Source: Pelagibacteraceae bacterium (GTDB lineage Bacteria > Pseudomonadota > Alphaproteobacteria > HIMB59 > GCA-002718135). From it: DNA of 64,000 nt. Made by a program: the position numbers and the translations under genes. This document shows, piece by piece, positions 17,140-26,225 of this stretch; the first letter of the stretch is position 1; the number at the start of each line of letters is the position of its first letter. Under the pieces are notes generated by a model. That model was given only the letters and a program-made list of their open reading frames with translations, did not search any database and was not told the DNA's origin. The stretch spans positions 85,678-149,677 of the forward strand of contig PBDN01000002.1 in assembly GCA_002718135.1 (NCBI GenBank), in the 5' to 3' direction.

Positions 17140-18070
17140 TTTAGAAAATATTTTATTTAATGCAAAATTTATAAAAGAGGGCAGGGCATTTTACTTATCA
17201 GGCAACGAAGAAGGTTTAATTGGTTATCTTGAAAGAAGAATAGTCTTTGACTTAAAAAAAATTGATTATGATGATTGTAAATATTTAGAAAAAATTAGCC
17301 TATATAACGCCTCTAAAGAACTTTTTACAAATTCAAAAATAATTTTAGTTAAAGCTGGGGCTGTAGATGACGTTTCATATATTAAAAAAATAATCGACCA
17401 TGGTGACGCTCTGATAATATCAACACAAAATCCAAGTAGGGAAAAAAATCTAAAAAAAACCTTTATTGAAAATAAAAGCTATATTTTTGTTGATTGTTAT
17501 GAGTTAAATAGAGATTTAAAATCCAAAATTATAAATTACACTCTTCAAAAAGAAAATTTAGAAATTGATAAAGAAGTTTTCTGGTACCTTCTTGACAACT
17601 TAGATGACAAATATGTATTTCTAGAAAATAAATTGCTTCATTTAATTAATTTAAAAAAAGAAATTAACAATTTGACTTTAATTAAGAAAATAGTTAGTCC
17701 AAAATTTGATCAGAACGCACAAAAAGTTTTGTTTAATATTTTTTCTAATAATCAAAAACTTCTAAAAATATACAATTCTTCAATTCTTCAAATTTCAGAC
17801 TTCTATATTTTTTTTAACAATATTAAGTTGTTTTTTAATATAATCATTGAAAGTCAAAGTGAGAATGATGCGCTTTCTAAGTTTCCCAGATATTTGTTTA
17901 GGGAAAAAAATGATTTCATAAAAATTTACAAAAATATTAATGATCACAAAAAATCATTAATCATAAAACTTTTTCAAAAAACTGAAATTCTTGTAAGAAA
18001 AAATAATTCTCAATACCATTCAATAGGAATGCGGCTTTTGTTTAATTTAAAAAAAACCATTACTTCTTAA
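17129..18070 (+). CDS. holA: DNA polymerase III subunit delta
   Basis: The 313 aa protein follows the HolA layout: an N-terminal degenerate AAA+ part with 'FYLSGNEEGLIGYLERRI' and 'KIILVKAG', and a helical C-terminal collar ending in 'QYHSIGMRLLFNLKKTI'. Delta opens the beta clamp in the clamp-loader complex. It has diverged but order (leuS-lptE-holA) and length fit well. The start is ATG 17129, inside the lptE end. The 3' end overlaps the convergent parB stop by 11 bp. Confidence 0.85.
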   Translation: MKVSLENILFNAKFIKEGRAFYLSGNEEGLIGYLERRIVFDLKKIDYDDCKYLEKISLYNASKELFTNSKIILVKAGAVDDVSYIKKIIDHGDALIISTQNPSREKNLKKTFIENKSYIFVDCYELNRDLKSKIINYTLQKENLEIDKEVFWYLLDNLDDKYVFLENKLLHLINLKKEINNLTLIKKIVSPKFDQNAQKVLFNIFSNNQKLLKIYNSSILQISDFYIFFNNIKLFFNIIIESQSENDALSKFPRYLFREKNDFIKIYKNINDHKKSLIIKLFQKTEILVRKNNSQYHSIGMRLLFNLKKTITS

Positions 18071-18890
18071 GTCTTTTCATTATTTCATCAAGCTGATTGA
18101 GGTCTGAATAATACAAAGTTAAAGATCCTGAAGAACCGCCTTCATTGAAGTGGATTGATGTTTTCAAGCCTATTTTAGCAGATAGTTCTCTCTCTAAATC
18201 TAAAATATTTGCATCTTTACCCTTTTGTGTTTTTGATTTTTTAAATTTTGAAGTTTTGCGCTCAACATCTCTAACGCTTAACTTTTTATCTATTATGTTT
18301 TTAGCTATAGAAAGAGCGTCTGGCACACCAATTAAAGCCCTTGCGTGTCCCATTGACAGTTGACCTGAGATAATCATGTCTTGAATTTCTATATCCAGTT
18401 CAAGCAATCTCAACATGTTTGACACATGGCTTGCGCTTTTACCTATTTGTTTTGCCAATCCATCATTTGTAATTTTTTTTAGCTCTATAAGTTTTTTGTA
18501 TGCTCCTGCCTCTTCTATAGCATTAAGATCTTCTCTTTGTATATTCTCAATCAATGCAGCCTCAAAAACAATATCATCTGGTAGGTCTTTAACTACACAC
18601 TCTATTTCGTGCAGTCCTGCGAGCTGTGAGGCTCTCCATCTTCTTTCACCAGCTATAATTTCATACTTGTCTTTTTCTACAAATCTTACAATTATAGGCT
18701 GTAAAAGTCCCTGTGTTTTAATTGAAAGGGCTAATTGATTTATTTCCTTGTCATCAAAATTTTTTCTAGGCTGATTTTTGTTTGGATAGATTTGTGAGAT
18801 ATTCAGTTTATTGGCACTTTCGTTTGTATTTTTTGAAGAAGAAAGAAGCGCCCCCAATCCTTTTCCTAATTTTTTATTATCTTTATTCAT
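18060..18890 (-). CDS. parB: Chromosome-partitioning protein ParB
   Basis: The 276 aa protein begins 'KKLGKGLGALLSS', has the CTPase/ParB box 'IYPNKNQPRKNFDDKEINQL' and 'EIIAGERRWRASQLAGL', then the helix-turn-helix 'LAKQIGKSASHVSNMLRLLE' that reads parS, and a C-terminal dimerisation region. ParB loads at parS as a CTP-driven clamp and spreads. The parA stop and this start overlap by 8 bp, so parA and parB are co-translated. Two parS-like palindromes lie 3-4 kb upstream in the mnmG/mnmE region. Confidence 0.96.
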   Translation of the reverse strand: MNKDNKKLGKGLGALLSSSKNTNESANKLNISQIYPNKNQPRKNFDDKEINQLALSIKTQGLLQPIIVRFVEKDKYEIIAGERRWRASQLAGLHEIECVVKDLPDDIVFEAALIENIQREDLNAIEEAGAYKKLIELKKITNDGLAKQIGKSASHVSNMLRLLELDIEIQDMIISGQLSMGHARALIGVPDALSIAKNIIDKKLSVRDVERKTSKFKKSKTQKGKDANILDLERELSAKIGLKTSIHFNEGGSSGSLTLYYSDLNQLDEIMKRLKK

Positions 18891-19656
18891 ATAACTGCTT
18901 TTGATTTATAATTAATTCTTTTGCAAGCTCAATATACGCTAAAGATCCAGAACAACTAACATCATATAAAAGAGCTGGCTTGCCGTGGCTAGGAGCCTCA
19001 GATACCTTAACATTTCTTGGAATGGTTGTTTTATAAACTTTTTTTCCAAAATGACTCCTAACATCTTTTTCAACAAGTCCGCTTAATGAATTTCTTTTGT
19101 CGGACATTGTTAATAAAATACCTTCAATATATAAATTTTTATTATAATTTTCTTTGATTAAATTAATTGTTGTTGTTAAAGAAGAGAGACCCTCGAGAGC
19201 AAAAAATTCTGATTGCAATGGAATTATTACTGAGTGAGAGGCCACCAGTGAATTTATTGTTAATAAACTTAACGTTGGGGGACAATCAATTATAATATAC
19301 TCAAACCCTTGAATTTCAGAAATAATAGTCTTTATTCTAGACTCTCTATTATCAATATCTGCTAGCTCTACTTCAGATGCTGCCAGGTCAGTGTTTGCGG
19401 TTATTATTTTCAAATCTGGCACAATGGTATTTTTAATGCTTAATGCATCAAATTTATTTTTTGTAATAAGGTCATACAATGATGGTGATCTATCTTCATA
19501 ATCAATTCCCATTCCTGTGCTTGCGTTTCCTTGGGGGTCGGCGTCAACTATTAAAACTTTCTTGTTTATTGCCGCTAAAGATGTTGCTAGATTTATTGCT
19601 GTTGTAGTTTTGCCAACCCCACCCTTTTGGTTTGTCACTGAAATAATTTTTGTCAT
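18883..19656 (-). CDS. parA: Chromosome-partitioning ATPase ParA (Soj)
   Basis: This 257 aa MinD/ParA ATPase has the deviant Walker A 'NQKGGVGKTTTAINLA' (about 8-23), 'VLIVDADPQGNASTGMG' and 'YIIIDCPPTLSLLT' (Walker B-like). It moves ParB-parS complexes over the nucleoid. It lies between rsmG (4 bp overlap, ATGA) and parB (8 bp overlap). It is cytoplasmic with no N-terminal HTH, as expected for chromosomal type Ib ParA. Confidence 0.96.
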   Translation of the reverse strand: MTKIISVTNQKGGVGKTTTAINLATSLAAINKKVLIVDADPQGNASTGMGIDYEDRSPSLYDLITKNKFDALSIKNTIVPDLKIITANTDLAASEVELADIDNRESRIKTIISEIQGFEYIIIDCPPTLSLLTINSLVASHSVIIPLQSEFFALEGLSSLTTTINLIKENYNKNLYIEGILLTMSDKRNSLSGLVEKDVRSHFGKKVYKTTIPRNVKVSEAPSHGKPALLYDVSCSGSLAYIELAKELIINQKQLYE

Positions 19657-20258
19657 TTTCTTTTAATATTTTTTATTTTAACAACAAATCCATCACCAGA
19701 GGTTTTTGTCTTATAGAGATTATAGTTAAAAAAAAATTTTTTTTTAGCTTCATTTATTTCGATATTAACACTTCTTCCTTTTAGAAAAACCATAGTTGTA
19801 TTATTATTTGCAAAAAAAAGTGAATAATTAATTAGTTTAAACAATGGGGATAGGGCTCTTGCTACAATAAAGTCAGCAGTTATTTTTTTCATATCTTCAA
19901 TTCTTGAATTTATTAATGTTGGTTTTATAGGGAGTAATGAAAGACAACTTTTTACAAATTCAATTTTTTTCTTCTTTGAATCAACCATAACTATATTGTT
20001 ATATCCCATTATAGAAATTATAATTCCTGGAATTCCCGCTCCTGTTCCAAGATCAATTATTTTACTTTTTTTATTTTTAATAAATTGCGTAAGCTGTAAA
20101 GAGTCAGAAACATGTCTGTCCCACGCGTTAAAAAGAGTGGACCTTCCAACAAGATTTATCTGTGTGTTATTTTTTTTTAAATGTTTTAAGTACCTGTCTA
20201 TTAAAATCACTTTATCTTTTTTAATATCATACAATTTTATAATCTCGTTTTTTGTCAA
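19653..20258 (-). CDS. rsmG: 16S rRNA (guanine527-N7)-methyltransferase RsmG
   Basis: The 201 aa protein has the SAM-binding motif 'IIDLGTGAGIPGIIIS' (about 63-78) and the family patterns 'INLVGRSTLFNAWDRHVSDS' and 'FIVARALSPL'. It methylates G527 of 16S rRNA, and loss can give streptomycin resistance in other bacteria. The best start is TTG 20258-20256, which overlaps the mnmG stop (TTGA); no ATG precedes the conserved region. Place in the mnmG-rsmG-parAB run is typical. Confidence 0.93.
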   Translation of the reverse strand: MTKNEIIKLYDIKKDKVILIDRYLKHLKKNNTQINLVGRSTLFNAWDRHVSDSLQLTQFIKNKKSKIIDLGTGAGIPGIIISIMGYNNIVMVDSKKKKIEFVKSCLSLLPIKPTLINSRIEDMKKITADFIVARALSPLFKLINYSLFFANNNTTMVFLKGRSVNIEINEAKKKFFFNYNLYKTKTSGDGFVVKIKNIKRK

Positions 20259-22129
20259 GTTTGAGCCATTTTGTTTTTATTATTTTTTTTTATGTGCCTT
20301 AATAGAGCAATTATGGCTGCGGGGGTGACTCCGGAAATTCTTGATGCGGCACCCAGGGTGGGGGGTTGTATTTTAGTAAGCTTTTCAACAACCTCGTTAG
20401 ACAAGCTACCTATTTTTTTATAGTTTGTAATTTTTGGTATTTTTAAGTTTTCATCTTTTTTTAAATCTTTTATATCTGATCTTTGCCTATTAAGATAGCC
20501 GGCATAACGTGCCTCAATCAAAATTTGTTCTCTAGTTTCTTTATCTAAACATTCTATTTCTGGCCAAACCTTTTCTAGTTTTGAAAAATTTATGTTTGAA
20601 AAAGCTAGTAACTCTATAATAGACCTTTTTCTGCCATCGTGATTAATTTTAATTCCTTTGTTTGAAAGTTGATTTGGGCTTGCTATCAATTTTGCAGCTA
20701 ATTCAAAACCTTTGCCAATTTTTTCTTTTTTTTCTAAAAATAGATTTTTTCTCTTATCAGAAACACAGCCGATCTTTATGCCCATCGGCGTTAAACGTTG
20801 ATCTGCGTTGTCTGATCTAAGTAAAAGTCTGTGCTCAGATCTAGAAGTAAACATTCTATAAGGTTCCTTGGTTCCCTTTAAGACCAAGTCATCTATCAAG
20901 ACCCCTATGTAACCATCTGATCGACCAATAACAAACTCATTGTTGGTTTTGTGTTTAAGTGCTGCATTTATTCCAGCAACAATGCCTTGGGCTGCTGCCT
21001 CTTCATATCCTGTGGTTCCATTTATTTGACCAGCAAAAAAAAGATTTTTAACTTTTTTTGTTTCAAGTGTGTGATTGAGCTCTTGTGGGTTAACAAAATC
21101 ATATTCAATTGCATAAGCGGGTTGTGTTATTATTGAGTTTTCTAAACCTTTAATTGACCTAACAAACTCTTCTTGTACCTTAAGTGGTAGAGATGATGAT
21201 ATTCCATTTGGGTATATTATTTCACTATTAAGGCCCTCTGGTTCTAAAAATATTTGGTGGGAGTTTTTATTAGGAAATTTGGATATTTTATCCTCTATTG
21301 AAGGACAGTACCTTGCCCCCATTGATTTTATAAGACCTGAATACATGGGGGACAAATGTATGTTTTTTGAAATAATTTTATGTGTTTTTTTATTGGTGTG
21401 CGTTATAAAGCAAGAAATTTGTTTAGTGTGGATATCTTTGTTGATAAATGAGAATGGTATTGGGTTTTGATCAGGTAGTTGCTCTTCTAAATTATTGAAA
21501 TTTATAGATTTTTTTAAAATTCTTGGTGGTGTTCCTGTCTTTAGTCTGCCTATTGAAAACTTTAATCTTTCAATTGTTTTGGCAAGATTAATGGAAGGTT
21601 TGTCACCAACCCTTCCCGCTGATTTAGATGTTTTTCCAACACGAATTTTTCCTCTTAAAAAGGTCCCCGTTGTTAATACTAGTGTCTTGCACTTAATTGT
21701 TCTACCATCTTGTAAAACAACTCCTTGTACCTCATTATTTTTAACATGAATATTTTCAACAGAGTTTTCAATAACTGTAAGGTTTTTTTGATTTTTTATT
21801 AAATTAGATATAGCTTTCTTATAAAGATCTCTGTCAGCCTGGGCTCTTGGACCCCTTACTGCCTCACCCCTGCTTGTATTAAGCATTCTAAATTGTATGC
21901 CGGCTTCATCAATAGCCCTAGCCATAATCCCATCAAGTGCGTCAATCTCCCTAACCAAGTGTCCCTTTCCAAGCCCACCAATGGCAGGATTACATGACAT
22001 TTCACCAATTTTATCGACTTTATGGGTAATTAGAGCGGTTATTGCGCCAATTCTTGCAGAAGCACATGCTGATTCAACACCCGCATGACCACCTCCGATA
22101 ACAACAACATCATATAATCTATTTATCAT
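20255..22129 (-). CDS. mnmG: tRNA uridine-5-carboxymethylaminomethyl modification enzyme MnmG (GidA)
   Basis: With MnmE this FAD enzyme makes the cmnm5 group on U34 of several tRNAs. Visible marks are 'VVVIGGGHAGVESACASARI' (dinucleotide fold), 'MSCNPAIGGLGKGHLVREID', 'LRGKIRVG', 'GQINGTTGYEEAAAQGIVAG' and a C-terminal helical tail with 'PPTLGAASRISGVTPAAI'. I set the start at ATG 22129-22127, giving 624 aa and the normal 'MINRLYDVVVIGGGH'; an ATG nine codons upstream would overlap mnmE and has no family support. A parS-like palindrome covers the start codon. The end overlaps rsmG by 4 bp. Confidence 0.97.
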   Translation of the reverse strand: MINRLYDVVVIGGGHAGVESACASARIGAITALITHKVDKIGEMSCNPAIGGLGKGHLVREIDALDGIMARAIDEAGIQFRMLNTSRGEAVRGPRAQADRDLYKKAISNLIKNQKNLTVIENSVENIHVKNNEVQGVVLQDGRTIKCKTLVLTTGTFLRGKIRVGKTSKSAGRVGDKPSINLAKTIERLKFSIGRLKTGTPPRILKKSINFNNLEEQLPDQNPIPFSFINKDIHTKQISCFITHTNKKTHKIISKNIHLSPMYSGLIKSMGARYCPSIEDKISKFPNKNSHQIFLEPEGLNSEIIYPNGISSSLPLKVQEEFVRSIKGLENSIITQPAYAIEYDFVNPQELNHTLETKKVKNLFFAGQINGTTGYEEAAAQGIVAGINAALKHKTNNEFVIGRSDGYIGVLIDDLVLKGTKEPYRMFTSRSEHRLLLRSDNADQRLTPMGIKIGCVSDKRKNLFLEKKEKIGKGFELAAKLIASPNQLSNKGIKINHDGRKRSIIELLAFSNINFSKLEKVWPEIECLDKETREQILIEARYAGYLNRQRSDIKDLKKDENLKIPKITNYKKIGSLSNEVVEKLTKIQPPTLGAASRISGVTPAAIIALLRHIKKNNKNKMAQT

Positions 22130-22141
22130 TTCACGTGAAAT
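22128..22141. promoter_or_regulatory. parS-like site 1
   Basis: ATTTCACGTGAAAT is a perfect 14-bp palindrome that contains the 12-base core TTTCACGTGAAA of the bacterial parS consensus (TGTTTCACGTGAAACA). It matches 12 of the 16 consensus positions. It lies at the mnmE/mnmG junction, over the mnmG start codon, about 3.2 kb from parB. ParB of this locus is the expected binder. CACGTG hexamers are rare in such AT-rich DNA, which adds weight. Confidence 0.8.
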
Positions 22142-23442
22142 CACTTTCCTATACAAAAATCAGCAAATATTATATCTAATATTTTTTCAATATCAAACTT
22201 TTCATATATTTGTGTGTTTTCTTTTAATGCCGCTCTAATATCTTCTGCTATTTTATCAGGACTGCTTTTAAAATTTATAGATTCCAGTATTTTTAAACAG
22301 TTAGTAATTTTTTCAATATGTCTTTCACGTGAAAATATTGGTATTTTTTCTGCATCTGTAATGGTCAGTCTTTTTTTTATATTTTGTATAAGTTTTTTTA
22401 TGCCATGTCCATTTTTTGAAGAAATATCAATAATTTCTTTATCTAAAACTTTCTTTTTTCTTATGTCGAACTTAGATCTCACAAAAATTTTATTGTTGAT
22501 TTTTGAATATTTAGATTTTTCAACACTGTTTAAAAACACCAAGTTAATATCAGAAATTAAGGTTGTTTTGTGGGCCTTTTCAATTCCAATTTTTTCAATA
22601 ATATTCTTGTGCTTTCTGATACCGGCAGTATCAATAAATCTAAACTTATAACCGTCTATGTCAATTTGAATCTCTAGTGAATCCGTTGTTGTGCCAGGTA
22701 TACTTGTAACTATTGCAACCTCTCTTTGAGAAATATAATTGATAAAGGACGACTTTCCGGTATTAGGTTTACCAATAACCGACACTAAAAAACCTTCTCT
22801 TAGAGGCTTTGCAATCTTTGATCTCAGTAGGCTCTTTTTTATTATTCTTATTATGTTCTTGTTTTGTTCCTTAATATTAGACAACGTATTATCAGGGAGC
22901 TCCTCATCTGAAAAATCAATTAAAGCCTCTGTGTCTGCTAATAATTTCATTACTTTTTTATTTAACTCTTTAGAAAATGATGAGGTGTGCCCGTCGACAT
23001 TGTTCAAAGCTAAGATTCTTTGTTTTTCAGTTTCAGCATTTACTATATCTGAAACACCCTCCGCCTGCGTTAAATCAATTTTGTTGTTTTGCAACGATCT
23101 TTTTGTAAATTCACCAGGCTCAGCTTCTCTTAGTCCGCTTTTATTTAGAATATCTGATATTTTGTTAATTATTGCTAAACCGCCGTGACACGATATTTCT
23201 ACCATGTCTTCACCCGTATATGTCTTTGGTTTTTTAAAAAAAGTTGTTAGAGTTTTGTCTATTTTTTCGTTGTTTTCATCTACTAAGTAATTAATTTTAG
23301 CGGTGTTTGCTTTCCATTTTTTGTTTGAAGATATTTTTGTGATAATTTTGTGAGAACCCTTTCCTGAAATTCTAAACACAGCTATTGCAGACCTTGTTTT
23401 GGAAGTTGCCAGGGCATAGATAGGGTTCTTTTCTCTAATCAT
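22141..23442 (-). CDS. mnmE: tRNA modification GTPase MnmE (TrmE)
   Basis: The 433 aa protein has an N-terminal tetrahydrofolate-binding domain ('PIYALATSKTRSAIAVFRIS', 'YTGEDMVEISCHGG'), a helical middle and an inserted G domain with 'GKPNTGKSSFIN' (G1), 'GTTTDS' (G2), 'DTAG' (G3) and a variant G4 'SKFD' in place of NKxD. It ends in the invariant 'CIGK', whose Cys is needed for tRNA modification. It is the partner of MnmG, which directly follows. Start ATG 23442-23440. A second parS-like site sits in its coding sequence (22323-22334). Replacement of Asn by Ser in G4 is a small oddity. Confidence 0.96.
   Translation of the reverse strand: MIREKNPIYALATSKTRSAIAVFRISGKGSHKIITKISSNKKWKANTAKINYLVDENNEKIDKTLTTFFKKPKTYTGEDMVEISCHGGLAIINKISDILNKSGLREAEPGEFTKRSLQNNKIDLTQAEGVSDIVNAETEKQRILALNNVDGHTSSFSKELNKKVMKLLADTEALIDFSDEELPDNTLSNIKEQNKNIIRIIKKSLLRSKIAKPLREGFLVSVIGKPNTGKSSFINYISQREVAIVTSIPGTTTDSLEIQIDIDGYKFRFIDTAGIRKHKNIIEKIGIEKAHKTTLISDINLVFLNSVEKSKYSKINNKIFVRSKFDIRKKKVLDKEIIDISSKNGHGIKKLIQNIKKRLTITDAEKIPIFSRERHIEKITNCLKILESINFKSSPDKIAEDIRAALKENTQIYEKFDIEKILDIIFADFCIGK
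22323..22334. promoter_or_regulatory. parS-like site 2
   Basis: TTTCACGTGAAA lies inside mnmE and is identical to the core of site 1; extended to 16 bases (22321-22336) it matches 13 of 16 parS positions. Its centre is 194 bp from the centre of site 1. Two copies this close, near parAB and in the origin region, fit a parS cluster. Confidence 0.78.
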
Positions 23443-23550
23443 AGTTTGAGCAATTAAACTTTTAGTTTTAATAAGTCTAGTTATTAAGTTTGTTTAAAAA
23501 TTCTTTATTAATAGTTTTTTAACTTTAAAAAAATAATATAGTTTAGGGTT

Positions 23551-23967
23551 GTGGAAAAAAACCTTAAAGAAAAATCTTTTAAACTTGTTTATTGGGTTAC
23601 GCTCCTGTTACTAACTTGGGACACCCTAGACACAATTTATCGATTTTTTTTTGTTGGCTACTTGGGTGGTGGATCAGCTTTTCCTGGGGTTGATTCTATT
23701 ATAAAACCAACTTCATTAGATTTGATTGTGTTTGTATTTGCTCAGACTTTTATTATTTATGGAATTTATTTATTGTATAATTTAAAAAAAACAGGGGGTT
23801 ATTGGTTTTTGGGTTCTCAGTTTGTTTATTTAATTTATACATCTTTTTTTGGGCCTATAGCAGCTATTGGTTTTTTAAATATTTTGACACCAATAATGTT
23901 GTTTTTTTCTTTATATTTTCTACTAACAATATTTGTTCCTTGGTATTATTCTGAAAAGTTTAATTAA
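23551..23967 (+). CDS. Small four-helix membrane protein of unknown function
   Basis: The 138 aa product is hydrophobic with about four predicted membrane segments (near residues 13-35, 57-76, 82-100 and 105-130). It ends in a charged tail. It starts at GTG 23551, preceded by 'TTTAGGG'. I recognise no family. It stands alone on the plus strand between mnmE and rho, both read leftwards, and its stop shares the TTAA palindrome (23964-23967) with rho. T-rich coding is normal for membrane proteins. Base composition does not mark it as foreign. A small carotenoid/DoxX-like or transporter-accessory protein is possible, but there is no evidence for either. Confidence 0.65.
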   Translation: MEKNLKEKSFKLVYWVTLLLLTWDTLDTIYRFFFVGYLGGGSAFPGVDSIIKPTSLDLIVFVFAQTFIIYGIYLLYNLKKTGGYWFLGSQFVYLIYTSFFGPIAAIGFLNILTPIMLFFSLYFLLTIFVPWYYSEKFN

Positions 23968-25223
23968 CTTTTTGTCCCCATGCTTTGAAAAAAATCATTA
24001 TTGGTTTTTGTATTTTTCATCTTATCCAATAAAAAATCCATAGCTTCAGTGGTTCCCATTGGCGCTAATATTTTTCTTAATATAAATATTTTACCTAATT
24101 CATCTTTGTCTAATAAAAGCTCTTCTTTTCTTGTACCTGATTTACCAATATCAAATGCTGGAAACGTCCTTTTTTGACTTAGTTTTCTATCTAATACAAT
24201 TTCACTATTTCCTGTACCTTTAAATTCTTCAAAAATAACTTCATCCATTCTGCTCCCTGTATCAATCAAAGCTGTTGCTATTATAGTCAAAGATCCGCCT
24301 TTCTCAACATTTCTAGCCGCACCAAAAAACCTTTTAGGTCTCTGGAGCGCGTTTGCATCTACGCCACCTGTTAAAACTTTTCCACTTGATGGTACTACAG
24401 TATTGTATGCTCTTCCCAATCTCGTTAATGAATCTAAAAGAATAACAACGTTGTTTTTATATTCAACCAATCTTTTTGCTTTTTCAATAACCATTTCTGC
24501 AACCTGAACATGTCTAGAAGCTGGTTCGTCAAAGGTTGAGCTAACAACCTCGCCCTTAACTGATCTTTGCATATCTGTTACTTCTTCAGGTCTCTCATCT
24601 ATAAGTAAAACTATTAATTTTGTATCAGGACTATTTGCTGTTATTGCATTTGCAATTTTTTGCATTATGATAGTTTTACCAGTAAACGGTTGTGCAACTA
24701 TAAGTTGTCTTTGCCCTTTGCCAAGCGGTGCAATTATATCTGCTATTCTCTCTGTCAAATCCGGTGTTGGTTTTTCTTGTTCCAGTTTAAATCTAGAATC
24801 GGGGTATAGAGGGGTCAAATCTTCAAAATTAACTCTGTTTTTAACCAGGTCCGTTTTTTCATTATTTATTGTGTTTATTTTGATTATTGCAAAATATCTC
24901 TCACCATGTTTTGGTGCTCTAATTTCACCTTCAACACTATCTCCTGTTCTTAAACTGAATTTTTTAATTTGCGATGGTGAAACATAAATATCATCAGGTC
25001 CAGGTAAATAATTAGACTCGGGAGATCTTAAAAAACCAAAACCATCTTGCATTATCTCTATAACACCTAAACCAGTAATTACCTCTCCATCTGTTGCTAT
25101 TTTTTTTAGAATAGCAAACATTAAATCTTGTTTTCTTAAAGCAGAAGGGTTTTCAATTTCTAGCTCATCTGCTTGTTTTAATAATTCTTCAGGATTTTTA
25201 TTTTTTAGATCTTGCAAGTTCAT
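23964..25223 (-). CDS. rho: Transcription termination factor Rho
   Basis: The 419 aa hexameric RNA helicase has the N-terminal '[16 protein letters not shown]' helices, the cold-shock RNA-binding domain (for example '[20 protein letters not shown]'), a Walker A of form '[10 protein letters not shown]' and '[16 protein letters not shown]', plus the R and Q loops around '[15 protein letters not shown]'. It ends transcripts without hairpins, which matters in a genome with few visible terminators. Start ATG 25223-25221. It borders the 408 bp non-coding gap that I take as the likely oriC. Confidence 0.97.
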   Translation of the reverse strand: MNLQDLKNKNPEELLKQADELEIENPSALRKQDLMFAILKKIATDGEVITGLGVIEIMQDGFGFLRSPESNYLPGPDDIYVSPSQIKKFSLRTGDSVEGEIRAPKHGERYFAIIKINTINNEKTDLVKNRVNFEDLTPLYPDSRFKLEQEKPTPDLTERIADIIAPLGKGQRQLIVAQPFTGKTIIMQKIANAITANSPDTKLIVLLIDERPEEVTDMQRSVKGEVVSSTFDEPASRHVQVAEMVIEKAKRLVEYKNNVVILLDSLTRLGRAYNTVVPSSGKVLTGGVDANALQRPKRFFGAARNVEKGGSLTIIATALIDTGSRMDEVIFEEFKGTGNSEIVLDRKLSQKRTFPAFDIGKSGTRKEELLLDKDELGKIFILRKILAPMGTTEAMDFLLDKMKNTKTNNDFFQSMGTKS

Positions 25224-25631
25224 TTTTTTTTGGGGTTTTGTTAGAAATGAGGTTTATGTTTACAAAATATGGTTATTAATGTCAAAATAATATTATTTAT
25301 TTTTTTTAATATATGTAGTTGTAGTTGTGGGCTTTATTACCTTAATTTAATAAAATTAACGCTTTATATAAGCATTTTTTAACATTGAATAAATCTTGTT
25401 ACGAAATACACAGGCATTTTATAACTTATTAATATTATGATTTTATTAATTTATTTATTATAAGACATATGTAAGTAACCTGTGATTTTATCATAATATC
25501 TATTTATAAACATGCTGTTTATTAAAAAATAAAAAAATAAAACCCTGTGTGTTTCTTTGAATAAATAAAAGCAAATTGAAAAAAAAAAATAAAATCTATG
25601 AATAATGTTTATAAGTATACTTTTTATTAAC
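25224..25631. other. Candidate chromosomal origin of replication (oriC) in the rho-maf gap
   Basis: This is the only gap above 300 bp. It lies between rho (minus) and maf (plus), the same flank as the origin of well-studied Alphaproteobacteria, where the parB...rho side and the maf-aroE-coaE-dnaQ side meet around oriC. Genes diverge from it. It is extremely A+T-rich with long T and A runs. Near-repeats GCATTTTTTAAC (25372-25383) and GCATTTTATAAC (25414-25425) are 42 bp apart, and AAGTATACTT (25613-25622) is palindromic. I found no perfect DnaA box (TTATCCACA); the nearest plus-strand match is AAATACACA at about 25404-25412. No CtrA TTAA-N7-TTAA site was found. Promoters for rho and maf must also lie here. 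Confidence 0.55.
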
Positions 25632-26225
25632 ATGTTTTTGAACAAGCCTTTTATTTTAGCCAGCTCCAGCAAGTCTAGGTTTAACATTTTAAAAAAATCC
25701 GGGATACCCTTCTCTGTTGTAAAGCCTAAGTGTAATGAGGATTATATCAAAGCAAAACTAAAAAAAATTAATACAAAACCAAAGAATATAGCTAAGGCTC
25801 TCTCCTTAGAAAAAGCAATGAGCGTCAGCTGTTTGAAAAAAAATTATTTAGTTGTGGGTTGTGATACTGTTATAGTTTTTGAAAACAAACTGATTGATAA
25901 AGCAAAAACAGTAGAGGAGGCAAAAAAAAAACTTATCAAACTTTCTGGAAAAGATCACAAGATCATCTCAGCAGTAACTGTATGTCTTAACAGTAAAAGC
26001 GTATGGTCACACCAGGAGTCAACAACGATAACGATGAAAAAACTAAACCCAAAACAAATAAACAATTACTTGAAAAGAGCCGGCAAACAAATTTTAAGTT
26101 CTGTGGGGTGTTATCAAATTGAAAATATGGGTCCGCAAATAATCAAGAACATAAAGGGGGATTTTTTTAATGTTATGGGGCTACCCCTTTTTTCACTATT
26201 AGATTATATAGAGAGCAAAAAATGA
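25632..26225 (+). CDS. maf: Maf-like nucleotide pyrophosphatase
   Basis: The 197 aa protein has the Maf signature 'FILASSSKSRFNILKKSGI' at the start, 'ALSLEKA', 'YLVVGCDTVIVFEN' and 'KLSGKDHKIISAVTV'. Maf enzymes hydrolyse modified or canonical NTPs to monophosphates. I choose ATG 25632; an upstream ATG at 25605 would add nine residues ('MFISILFIN') without family support. Its stop overlaps the aroE start (ATGA). It opens the rightward origin-flanking operon. Confidence 0.9.
   Translation: MFLNKPFILASSSKSRFNILKKSGIPFSVVKPKCNEDYIKAKLKKINTKPKNIAKALSLEKAMSVSCLKKNYLVVGCDTVIVFENKLIDKAKTVEEAKKKLIKLSGKDHKIISAVTVCLNSKSVWSHQESTTITMKKLNPKQINNYLKRAGKQILSSVGCYQIENMGPQIIKNIKGDFFNVMGLPLFSLLDYIESKK

Noticed and set aside
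25441..25690. 78-codon minus-strand reading frame in the rho-maf gap
   Set aside because: It overlaps the maf start, is made of low-complexity hydrophobic AT-codons and has no family resemblance; likely chance.
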